Below are positions 17,488 through 25,407 of a stretch of DNA of 64,000 nt, piece by piece. A program made the translations under genes and the position numbers. Every line of letters starts with the position of its first letter. Within the stretch, counting starts at the first letter, position 1. The notes below the pieces were generated by a model that did no database searches, was not told the DNA's origin, and worked only from the letters and a program-made list of their open reading frames with translations. Origin of the DNA: Nocardia ninae NBRC 108245 (GTDB taxonomy: Bacteria > Actinomycetota > Actinomycetes > Mycobacteriales > Mycobacteriaceae); NCBI RefSeq assembly GCF_007990755.1, contig NZ_BJXA01000036.1:21108-85107 (forward strand), written 5' to 3'.

Positions 17488-17855
17488 GTGTCGCTCCTGG
17501 CGGATAGGGTCAGGCTCGCGGCTTTGGACAATGTCCTATCGGTGCCGCAGCTTTCGAGGGGCGGGCGTTCAGCGTGCCGGACTACCAACGCGGCTACGCC
17601 TGGGATTCGCAGCAGCGAACGGAGTTCCTAGAAGACCTCGAAATCCTTGGACCCAACCGTGAGCACTTCACCGGCTTGGTGGTACTGCACGATCAGGGTG
17701 ACAAGCTCGATTCTGAAGGTAAGAGCTACCGCGTCTATGACGTAGTGGACGGGCAACAACGGCTGACCACCATCGTGCTGCTTCTCGACGCAGTGCGGCG
17801 AGCTGGACAGACCCATGCCTCCAAGCTGCGGCGCTGCAATCAACCAGCTTCGTGA
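17488..17855 (+). pseudogene. Truncated, frameshifted DUF262 (GmrSD N-terminal-like) gene
   Basis: Frame-by-frame reading gives SLLADRVRLAALDNVLSVPQL in one frame and then, about 17550, FEGRAFSVPDYQRGYAWD in another, so the 5' part is frameshifted. The second frame continues with VVDGQQRLTTIVLLLDAVRR, the ParB-like DGQQR motif of DUF262 proteins, and then hits a stop at 17853. The conserved start of a DUF262 protein is all that remains; normal family members are several hundred residues longer. In GmrSD systems this domain belongs to a nuclease acting on modified phage DNA. It converges on the DUF4041/GIY-YIG gene, so the locus may once have carried another defence gene. Confidence 0.65.
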
Positions 17856-17860
17856 CGTTG

Positions 17861-19045
17861 TCAGGGAGTGCTGACAGGCCAATAGCTCTTCGATTGGAAG
17901 TACTGTGTTGCCGCGGGTGAAGCGTTGTAGTCCAGCAGGTTTCCGACTTTCTTCATCAACGTTTGACGTACTTCGTCAGGGGTCGCGAAGAAGAACTCGC
18001 GCCGGAGGTTCGCGTGGTTGAGCCGACGTGAACCGAACTCCTTGTGCAGCTCGTTTTCCAGCGAAACCGCGTCGTCGGAGAAGTACACGGCGTGTACATC
18101 GAAGGGGAATGGCACGGAGGCGCCGCCTAGTTCGCGAACTCTGTCCAGTGGTTCGAGTCGGCGCGTCAGTCCGATCTTGATCACGTTCGGGCCGAATGCG
18201 CCGATGTTGGAGATCACATAGACGTAGCCGGCACGAATGTTCGCGGCACGAAAGTCGTTGTGCGCGATTGCCTCGCCGATTCGGCTCAGCTGAGCCTCGA
18301 TCTCCACGGTGTCCTGCCCCGAGGCTGTGAGCCGCGCGAGCACCGCCCGATAGTGTGCCTTTTCCTTGTCGAGTCGTTCCCGCTCTGCGGCGAGCTCTTG
18401 TTCGACCTTGCGTTGTTCGCGCAGTCGTTCTCGTTCTTCCCGCGCCGCTTCTCGCTCGTCCTGCACCTTCATCATGTAGTCGGCGGTGAGTTCGAGCTCC
18501 TGGATCCGCAGTCTGTGATAGTCGGGCGCTACGACCATCTGCATCGCCGCGCCTAGCTTCTCAATATCCTTGGCGGCCTTGTCGAGTCGCCGTTTGGCGG
18601 TGTCCAGGTTTCCGGCGCGGATGGTCCGAACGCAGTTCTCCGCTTCGGAGTTGTACGCCCGCAGCATGAGCTTGGACAGGTCGACGGTCAAACGCCGGCC
18701 TTCGGCAAGGGAGTTGTTGAAACTGAACTTCTTCGCCACAACGATGGCTTCGCTCGTCCTGACAGCATCACGCACGGCGCCCCGCAGCTGCATCAAAGCC
18801 AGTTTGTAGCATTCGGCATTCTCCAAGGGATGGTGATATTCATAGATCCCCACCTCCTGAAGGACCAAAGCGTCGTCTACCGTGATTACCCGAGGATCTG
18901 TCTGCGGCTGCGGGACTACTGGAGTTGTGGTGGTTAGGAGCTGTTCGCTCAGTTCTCGCACTCGATCTTGCAGATCGGCAGATTCTCGCTCCTTCACGAC
19001 GAGCATCTTCCGCAACCCAACGATGACAGACTGCGGGTCGTTCAT
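17861..19045 (-). CDS. DUF4041 / T5orf172-type GIY-YIG protein
   Basis: This 394-residue protein has an N-terminal short coiled coil (10-40), then a DUF4041-like region (about 60-195) with the helices ALMQLRGAVRDAVRTSEAI and NNSLAEGRRLTVDLSKLMLRA, and a highly charged coiled coil (195-240). A C-terminal T5orf172/MUG113 GIY-YIG domain follows with GYVYVISN (273-280), VIKIGLTRR (288-296), R302 and the metal-binding glutamate E330 in LENELHKEF. Such proteins occur in phages and accessory islands and are presumed nucleases. Its ATG overlaps the stop of the upstream coiled-coil gene (ATGA), so the pair is translationally coupled. Confidence 0.82.
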   Translation of the reverse strand: MNDPQSVIVGLRKMLVVKERESADLQDRVRELSEQLLTTTTPVVPQPQTDPRVITVDDALVLQEVGIYEYHHPLENAECYKLALMQLRGAVRDAVRTSEAIVVAKKFSFNNSLAEGRRLTVDLSKLMLRAYNSEAENCVRTIRAGNLDTAKRRLDKAAKDIEKLGAAMQMVVAPDYHRLRIQELELTADYMMKVQDEREAAREERERLREQRKVEQELAAERERLDKEKAHYRAVLARLTASGQDTVEIEAQLSRIGEAIAHNDFRAANIRAGYVYVISNIGAFGPNVIKIGLTRRLEPLDRVRELGGASVPFPFDVHAVYFSDDAVSLENELHKEFGSRRLNHANLRREFFFATPDEVRQTLMKKVGNLLDYNASPAATQYFQSKSYWPVSTP

Positions 19046-20307
19046 CCACGCACCCCTTGAGTCGCCAGGGGCGCCAACCCATATGAGTTCTTTGAGACCG
19101 CAGAGGCCAAGTGGGCCAAAGTCGACGCAGGCTCCACTCGGGCAAGCTGGATTGCGAGGAACTCAGCCCGGTCGGTGGCCAGCTGGATGAGGTCTATGCG
19201 AGTGTCATGCCCGGTCGCGCTGTGAACGGCGTCGACTGCGACCGTGAGCGCGATGCTGTCGATAATTTCTTCCCGATCGGCTTCGAACACTTCGTGCGCC
19301 GTCCGCAAGGCGGTCTGCGCGATCGCAGACGCGTAACGCCGTTTCACTTCGGCGACCGGGAGGCTAGTCGAGGTGATCTCGTCGTTGGCCTTGTTGTAGC
19401 GGAAGGCTTTCGTCGTCGGCAACGTCTCGGGATCCGGAGCCAGAACGGTGATGTGGAGTTCACGATCGGCGGCGTTGAAAGCGTGCTCGTAGGCCACTTG
19501 GAAGGTTTCTGGATAGATCGAGTTGGCCAGCACGACACCGACGTACTCATCCATCGCGTCGGGTTGGCGCTCTAGAAGTCCTGCGATCAGTTTGTCCAAG
19601 CTCGCGTTCGAGTCCGCGGCTCCTTGCTGGAGCTCAGCATTCTCTCGCTGGTGACGTCTTCGAGCGTCCTCCAACTCCGCAGCACGTCTCCGCTCTTGCC
19701 GGCGCCAGCCGGCACGGAGCTCAGCGTTCAATTCGCATACATGAACCATGCTTTGCTCCCACTGGTGCACCAAGTGGAGGTATTCCTGTCGCGTCGCCGC
19801 CAACCGTGCGGCGTGCTTGCGATTTCCGCTCAACGCTCCGCTGAGACCCGTCGGCATTGCGGGCGGCACGAAAACTGGGCGGGTAGCTGAAAGGTGGTAG
19901 CGCGGCGGCGGAGTGGGTGGGAGCAAGTCTGGACGATCGAACGGAAGGTTCTCGGCCTGCTTGCGTAACGACTCCAGATCGACCCAGTCATCGACATCCA
20001 GGGTTGCTTTGAGAAGGTTGTCGATCGCGTCATAGGTCATCGTCAGCTGGGCGTTCTTCTCCATGACCTCCGCTTCGCGAGCAGCTGTGTGCGCGGCTGT
20101 GGCAGCCTTGTCGGCCGCGGCCCGGTCGGCCGCCGACGCACGCATCGCCGCTGTCGCGAAGCGTTGTTGCTCCCTCGCGAACCGTTGTGCCTCGCGGACG
20201 GCCATGTTGTGCTCACGTGCCGACGCCCGCTGCTGCTGTGCCTGTCGTTGCTGCGCTAACCGCTGTTGATGCTGTAGCTCAGCGAAGAAACCCCTATGCC
20301 GCGTCAC
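19042..20307 (-). CDS. Coiled-coil protein, partner of the GIY-YIG gene
   Basis: The 421-residue product (GTG start) opens with about 90 residues of Q/A/R/E-rich coiled coil. A segment AIDNLLKATLDVDDWVDLESL follows, then a proline-rich linker, a second coiled coil (about 185-245), and a C-terminal globular part of about 170 residues containing YVGVVLANSIYPETF, KAFRYNKANDEITST and LASAVSKNSYGLAPL. I have seen this layout in actinobacterial hypothetical or restriction-associated proteins, but cannot name a family with certainty. No signal peptide or membrane helix is present. It is the first gene of a two-gene operon with the DUF4041/GIY-YIG protein. Confidence 0.7.
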   Translation of the reverse strand: MTRHRGFFAELQHQQRLAQQRQAQQQRASAREHNMAVREAQRFAREQQRFATAAMRASAADRAAADKAATAAHTAAREAEVMEKNAQLTMTYDAIDNLLKATLDVDDWVDLESLRKQAENLPFDRPDLLPPTPPPRYHLSATRPVFVPPAMPTGLSGALSGNRKHAARLAATRQEYLHLVHQWEQSMVHVCELNAELRAGWRRQERRRAAELEDARRRHQRENAELQQGAADSNASLDKLIAGLLERQPDAMDEYVGVVLANSIYPETFQVAYEHAFNAADRELHITVLAPDPETLPTTKAFRYNKANDEITSTSLPVAEVKRRYASAIAQTALRTAHEVFEADREEIIDSIALTVAVDAVHSATGHDTRIDLIQLATDRAEFLAIQLARVEPASTLAHLASAVSKNSYGLAPLATQGVRG

Positions 20308-20476
20308 GTCGGTCCCGCCCTCTCTGATGGCTTGGAGACACTAGGCGGATAAAAGAACGCCTGCCCCTTTGTCGTCACCACGCTCGGCCTGTTACAGCCA
20401 TCACATGGAGTAGCCGCACGGCGGCATCCCCTGGCCCATCATGCGCAGGAGGCCACGATTCGAGCAGGCTCCGCTC

Positions 20477-20884
20477 CTAGAGTTCGTTGACCGGGTGCGT
20501 CCAGCCACGCGGCACCAACAGTTCCAGCTGAATGATGGTGGCACCTTGTGCGGCGCACCATCATTCAGCGAAGTCCACCAGCGCCCGGCCGAGGCCGCTG
20601 CCTCGCTGTTCGGGCGCGCACACCAGCATGCCGAATTCGCCTATACCGTCGCTGAATTGCTGCACCCCGCACAGCCCCGGCGATCCGATCATTCGCACCG
20701 CGAGCCACGATGATTTCACTTGCTCGGATCAGCGATGCCAGCTCGGAACTTGTTGTGCGACTGTAACCGTCGCGCCAGATCCCATGTTCGGCCACCGCGT
20801 ACACACGGTTGACCAGTCCGGTCAGCTCCGCCACCAGCGCGACGTCGCCGCCGCCGCCACGGGGAGCACCTCGATGGACACCAT
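20477..20884 (-). pseudogene. Frameshifted GNAT acetyltransferase pseudogene
   Basis: An ATG at 20884 with a strong GGAGGGACCG ribosome site starts MVSIEVLPVAAA and then stops. The protein sequence resumes in other frames as ELTGLVNRVYAVAEHGIWRDG, then GEFGMLVCAPEQRGSGLG (motif A acetyl-CoA loop), then GATIIQLELLVPRGWTHPV before a stop at 20477. At least three indels are needed. It is a former intact GNAT enzyme with a still recognisable start site and active fold. Only non-translatable remains are seen further 3', to about 20420. Confidence 0.7.
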
Positions 20885-20939
20885 CGGTCCCTCCGTCGAC
20901 CCCAAGACTGTAGTCGAGGGACGGGATCAGGCGACCGTA

Positions 20940-22151
20940 CTATCGCCATTGGATCGGCGCGGACCATCGCCAATTGAAGAACTCGAGGGAGAAGGTGCCT
21001 GACTTCGGGGCGGTGGGGCAGGTGACGGTGAAACTGCCGGAACGAGGGATGGTCGCCTTTGTCTCGCCCAGGTAGTTCTCGCCCCACTTGTGGGTAGCGT
21101 CCGTCGCGTTCCAGCAGCGGATGGCCCGATCACCGGCGCCGCCTGCTTCGGTGACGGTGACCGTGACGCTGCGGGGTCCAGCTTGGGTGATGGTCACGGA
21201 TTCCGCTGGTTTGGCGGGGGGCGCCGGAGCGGGGGCAGGGGCTGGAGCGGGGGCAGGGGCGGCTGCGCTCGGCACGCCCGCCGGTTTGATGAGCCGAGCC
21301 GCCTGTACCGCCGTCCAAGTGGCGAAGTCGCGCTCGCCCTCGAACCCGTGGCCGAGGTAGAGACCGTGCATCCACACATTGAGCAACGGCTTGAACTTGC
21401 CGTCCTGGCCACCCAAGTCGGCGCCATCGCACACCGGATCGCCGTACACACACACCGAAACGACCGGATCGTTGTTCACGAAGTGCGCGCGTTGACCGAG
21501 CCCACCGCCGATCTTCCAGTGGTCTTGGTCCTGGGTCAGTTTGCCATCGGTGTAGACCGCTTCAGTAGTGCGCGGCGATGGGCCGTTATAGGCGGGGTCG
21601 GCGAGTAGCACAACCGCGCCGATGCGGGAGCGATCGACCGGACCATTGCCGTGGAATACCGATTGCGCGAGATCGCCCATGATGTGGGCGCCCTGCGAAT
21701 ATCCGACGAGCACGAACTCGGCCGTCGCACATTTGGCCGCTTGCTCTTTCAGCATTTTGTAGGCAGCCGAATAGCCGGCGTCCTTGCTCCACTTGTACAG
21801 CGACAAGTCATAGACCACCCGAGCGTCGATCGCATGATCCGGCCGCGCTCCGACGGCCGGATAGTCGATCGCATAGTCCTTGATCTCCACCTTCTGGCGC
21901 AAGGCCGCGACGACGGCGGCGACATGCTCACCGAAACGAATTTTCTGGTCGGATTTATCGGCACCGTCCTTGGGGTGCGAGAGTCCTTGGAAGGTACCGG
22001 GCGCGCCGAGCACAATGGTGGGACACGTTGCGGCAGAAGCAGTCCCGCTGCCCTCGAGCCCGACAGCTGCCGTCGCCAGTAGGAGGGAGCAGACCCCGGT
22101 TCGAGCAATCCACGTTGCTATCCGGGCTACGGGCCAAAGTGACGACCGCAT
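20940..22151 (-). CDS. Secreted cutinase-like hydrolase with extra C-terminal domain
   Basis: The 403-residue protein has a signal peptide (1-41, ending ASAA) and a cutinase/alpha-beta hydrolase domain (43-290). The nucleophile is S152 in GYSQG, the acid lies in the Cys-flanked YGDPVCDG and the His follows in the WMHGLYLGHG region. Mycobacterial cutinase-like proteins (Culp) hydrolyse lipids and esters outside the cell. A Pro-Ala linker (about 305-320) then joins a further 75-80 residue domain with VTITQAGPRSVTVTVTEAG, two cysteines and a Trp-rich end, which ordinary cutinases lack. It follows a small secreted-protein gene on the same strand with a 221-base gap. Confidence 0.85.
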   Translation of the reverse strand: MRSSLWPVARIATWIARTGVCSLLLATAAVGLEGSGTASAATCPTIVLGAPGTFQGLSHPKDGADKSDQKIRFGEHVAAVVAALRQKVEIKDYAIDYPAVGARPDHAIDARVVYDLSLYKWSKDAGYSAAYKMLKEQAAKCATAEFVLVGYSQGAHIMGDLAQSVFHGNGPVDRSRIGAVVLLADPAYNGPSPRTTEAVYTDGKLTQDQDHWKIGGGLGQRAHFVNNDPVVSVCVYGDPVCDGADLGGQDGKFKPLLNVWMHGLYLGHGFEGERDFATWTAVQAARLIKPAGVPSAAAPAPAPAPAPAPAPPAKPAESVTITQAGPRSVTVTVTEAGGAGDRAIRCWNATDATHKWGENYLGETKATIPRSGSFTVTCPTAPKSGTFSLEFFNWRWSAPIQWR

Positions 22152-22372
22152 GGGTTTTCCTCGATCCGCTATGCATTCTTCGATGCGTATTCATGGTCGC
22201 AGCGATTTCCGTCAGCAGGTATCGGCTTTTCGCCCGACACTCGCTGGTCATGTGGGCGGCAAGCGTCGTACTGACGTACCTTGCCACCCACATGGTTGGC
22301 TCACCCACTAAGCCCGACGCCGTACCAGGACGTGATCGGGTGGGGTGTCTGTCGCGTTCGTCGCTGCTCGAA

Positions 22373-22858
22373 TCAGATTGATCCGAATGAACCGCTCGGT
22401 GGGCGCTGGGGCGCTGGATTCGGCTGTGCCGGAGCGGGATTGGCCGGTGCGGGATTGGCGGGTCCCTGATGCGGTTTCGCGCCCTCGAGCTCGGCGCCGA
22501 CGACCGTGACCGAAAGGTCGCCCTGGGAGAACGCGCGGCAACCCCAGGTCACGTGATAGAAACCGGCCGGAACGTCGGTGTAGGTGACAGTTGCCGAGGC
22601 GCGTGGTGGCACGCGCAGCGTGATGGTGTCGAAGTACACCGGCCCGTCGGCGTGTGCCGCGCAGGTGGTGGCCTCGATGTCGTTGTTCTGGAAGGTGAAC
22701 GTCAGTGCGTTGGTACCAGGTGTCGCGGTCAGTGGCACCACCGCCGCGGCAGTTCCTGCCCCGAACAGCACCATCGCCGATGTGGCGATGCCTACGACAA
22801 TTGATCCGGCATACGCTCTCATTTGCTGCATCTTCATCCGATCGGAGAAATCGATCAT
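22373..22858 (-). CDS. Small secreted protein with Pro/Ala-rich tail
   Basis: This 161-residue frame contains several possible ATGs (22858, 22837, 22831, 22822); the signal peptide MRAYAGSIVVGIATSAMVLFGAGTAAA begins at the last, so the true start is probably one of the later ones. The mature domain of about 80 residues is beta-rich with two cysteines (TTCAAH, WGCRAF) and resembles a small immunoglobulin-like fold. It is followed by a PANPAPAN-type Pro/Ala/Asn-rich tail ending SGSFGSI. Function is unknown. It lies upstream of the cutinase gene on the same strand, and the two may be co-expressed at the cell surface. Confidence 0.6.
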   Translation of the reverse strand: MIDFSDRMKMQQMRAYAGSIVVGIATSAMVLFGAGTAAAVVPLTATPGTNALTFTFQNNDIEATTCAAHADGPVYFDTITLRVPPRASATVTYTDVPAGFYHVTWGCRAFSQGDLSVTVVGAELEGAKPHQGPANPAPANPAPAQPNPAPQRPPSGSFGSI

Positions 22859-23096
22859 TCGATATCGTCACAGCTCGGTCAATGTTGGGCTGCAATCGGA
22901 TTCGACGGTACGCGACTCGAATACAGCGGGGTGTCGGTCGTTCACCCGACATCACGACCTTCGCCGCCTGGCAGATCCATGGTCGAAAACCGTTGGTGTC
23001 GTGCGAACAATGGATACCGGGCGATAGCCGGCCGCTCCTACACTTCGGTACACCTTGTGCACATCGTTCGTCTGTGCAGGGCACCGGCAATGACGA

Positions 23097-25388
23097 ATGC
23101 GATGGGTGGACCGGATGATTCGCGGCAATACCGGAGAGGTTCGACGGGGTTTCCCGGAGCCGCCTCCGCCGACGGTCGCGCGCTTTTCCAGAGCGACGCT
23201 GGTTTTCCTGGTCGCGTCGGCGCTCATGCTGACCTGCAGTGTGGTGGTCGTCTTCTTTACTCGGCATACGACCGATTCCGGCGATCCGTCAGCAGGACAA
23301 CTGCGCGGTACCTACCCGACCGTACCGGCGCAAGGGTGGACGGTCGACGCCGATGACGTCGTGACCGGCGGAAAGTTCGTCCGACCCGACCCGACCTCCT
23401 ATCAGTACCTCCAGCCCGGTTTCATCGACCTGGGCGACACCCTGATCAGCACCGTCATTCTGCCGCGTACCGATATGACGCCGGTGCTGGTGGCGATCGA
23501 CTCCCGAACCGGCGCCCTCCGATGGCAGACGCCGATCGATAGTTACCCGAGCCGTCCGTCGTGCGCGACCCAAACGATCGGCGGCCTGCTGCCCTGTATC
23601 GGCGGCGAGTCCGTTCAATTCTTCCGCATGTCCGACGGCCGGCTGGACCACACGCTGGCGGCCGGTGACGTCTCTCGCGTCGAGGTGATCGACGGCGATA
23701 TCGTCACCGCCGGGTATCGCGAAATGTCCCGTGGGACAACGGAGGATCTGACTGCCCGCTGGCACAAAACCTACACGATCGATCCCCTCTGCCCCGGTTC
23801 TGGTGATTCGCAACAATTCGGGGTCTCCCGCCGCTTCGTCTATTTCGGCAGTGATGCCGGTGCGGTCGTCGCCGACGCGACCGATGGACGGCGGGTGATC
23901 GACAGCGAATTGCAAGGCGTCGCAATCTATCCCGGTTTCGGACTCATCGGCCGCCGCTGCACCCGCAGCACCATGGAATCCGTCGTGGTCGACGAAACCG
24001 GTCGGCAACTGCGTACCCACGACGGAAGGTCCTGGCCGGCCGCGCCGTGGCTAGTGCGACCAGACGAGGACGACACCTACATCGTCGGACGCACCGCATA
24101 CGACTTCGCTACCGGCGCAGGGCAATGGACCGCGTCCGGCCGCGAAATCAACCACATCGTCGGCGATATCGCGATCAGCAACAGCCTGGATGCGATCACC
24201 GGCTACGATCGGCGCACCGGCGCCACATTGTGGACCAGCGCTGCATCCGGAATCATTGTGGCTTCCGATGGCGAGCGAATCCTGTTGGCGGACCAGAACA
24301 TTCTCACCGCCGTCGACTTGCGCACCGGCCGGTCGGCGTGGGTGCTGCACAATCCGGCGTCGAGCCACGTCGAGCCTGCCGGTCAAGGCTTCGCCGTTGC
24401 TACCGTGGACCGGATCAGCCACTACCCGCCGACCGGCGGACTCGCAGAGGCGCCGGGAACTGCTGGGACGCAACAGAAGTCGGGACTCGATGCGGCTGCG
24501 GGGAGCAGGCAGGTGACCAAATGCGGGAGCGTCCCCACTATACGGCCGGTCGAATACCGCACCGACAGTGGCGGACTCATCGTCAAGGCGGAGATCAAGG
24601 CGACCTGCCCCGGTGGCGATATCGTCTCCTCTGACCGGATGCGCATTACCGTGACCGCCAGCGGACAGACGGTCGCCTCGGGATATTTCGACTTCGCCGA
24701 TACGCCGATGTATTTGCCGCGGACCGACACCGCGAGCGGCGGTGTCACGATAACGCGGGAATTCAAGTATCCCGTCGGCAGCTTCTGGCGGTTACCGAAT
24801 TCGCTCGGCCCGTCATCGGGAACTTCGAGTGCCACCTCCACGGTGACCGCGGCCAGTGACCAACTGGTCGAATGTGAGGAACAAAGCCAAGGTCACGGTC
24901 CCGGCAGCGCCGAGATACCAGCCACGTCGACTGTGGTCAGCCCACTCGCCGCCACCGCTGCCGCTCCCCCGTCGCGTATCGATACCGAAGCCGCGAGCCT
25001 GGACGCCCTGCGCGCACAGGCCGATGCCGACCGCCCGTTCGTCGCAGCACGTCTCGCCGATCGATGGGTCGCGCAGCTCTCCGCGAAACGTCCCGGGCTC
25101 GTCGCGCCCGATGTGGACGGACGAATGGTGCAGTGGAACGCCACCGAAATTCTGAACCAGCATTTGCGATTGCGTCTGATGTATCCCGATGTGCGGCTGG
25201 TGTGGAGCGACGAGTGGCGCACCTTCGACCTCGACGGTTGGTGGGTGACGATCGCTGGTGTCACCTTCGCCGATCCCGACGCCGCGAACGGCTGGTGCGA
25301 CGGCCACGGGATCGCCGTGGACGAATGCTTCGCCAAGCTGGTCAGCGATACCCGCGGCCCGTCCGGCACCACCGCATACCGCCGATAA
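23097..25388 (+). CDS. Membrane-anchored PQQ-like beta-propeller protein
   Basis: The 763-residue protein has a short cytoplasmic N-terminus, one transmembrane helix (about 33-55) and a large extracellular part. Repeats of the type VAIDSRTGALRWQTPID, AITGYDRRTGATLWTS and AVDLRTGRSAWVL mark PQQ/WD-like propeller blades (about 75-430). A beta-rich segment with Cys pairs follows, then a Ser/Thr-rich linker and a C-terminal alpha/beta domain (about 640-763) with WNATEILNQHLRLRL. An ATG at 23115 (MIRGNTG) is an equally good start. The next gene begins 19 bases downstream, so the propeller protein and the polytopic protein probably work together. Function unknown. Confidence 0.7.
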   Translation: MRWVDRMIRGNTGEVRRGFPEPPPPTVARFSRATLVFLVASALMLTCSVVVVFFTRHTTDSGDPSAGQLRGTYPTVPAQGWTVDADDVVTGGKFVRPDPTSYQYLQPGFIDLGDTLISTVILPRTDMTPVLVAIDSRTGALRWQTPIDSYPSRPSCATQTIGGLLPCIGGESVQFFRMSDGRLDHTLAAGDVSRVEVIDGDIVTAGYREMSRGTTEDLTARWHKTYTIDPLCPGSGDSQQFGVSRRFVYFGSDAGAVVADATDGRRVIDSELQGVAIYPGFGLIGRRCTRSTMESVVVDETGRQLRTHDGRSWPAAPWLVRPDEDDTYIVGRTAYDFATGAGQWTASGREINHIVGDIAISNSLDAITGYDRRTGATLWTSAASGIIVASDGERILLADQNILTAVDLRTGRSAWVLHNPASSHVEPAGQGFAVATVDRISHYPPTGGLAEAPGTAGTQQKSGLDAAAGSRQVTKCGSVPTIRPVEYRTDSGGLIVKAEIKATCPGGDIVSSDRMRITVTASGQTVASGYFDFADTPMYLPRTDTASGGVTITREFKYPVGSFWRLPNSLGPSSGTSSATSTVTAASDQLVECEEQSQGHGPGSAEIPATSTVVSPLAATAAAPPSRIDTEAASLDALRAQADADRPFVAARLADRWVAQLSAKRPGLVAPDVDGRMVQWNATEILNQHLRLRLMYPDVRLVWSDEWRTFDLDGWWVTIAGVTFADPDAANGWCDGHGIAVDECFAKLVSDTRGPSGTTAYRR

Positions 25389-25407
25389 CAGGCACTGGAG
25401 GAATACC

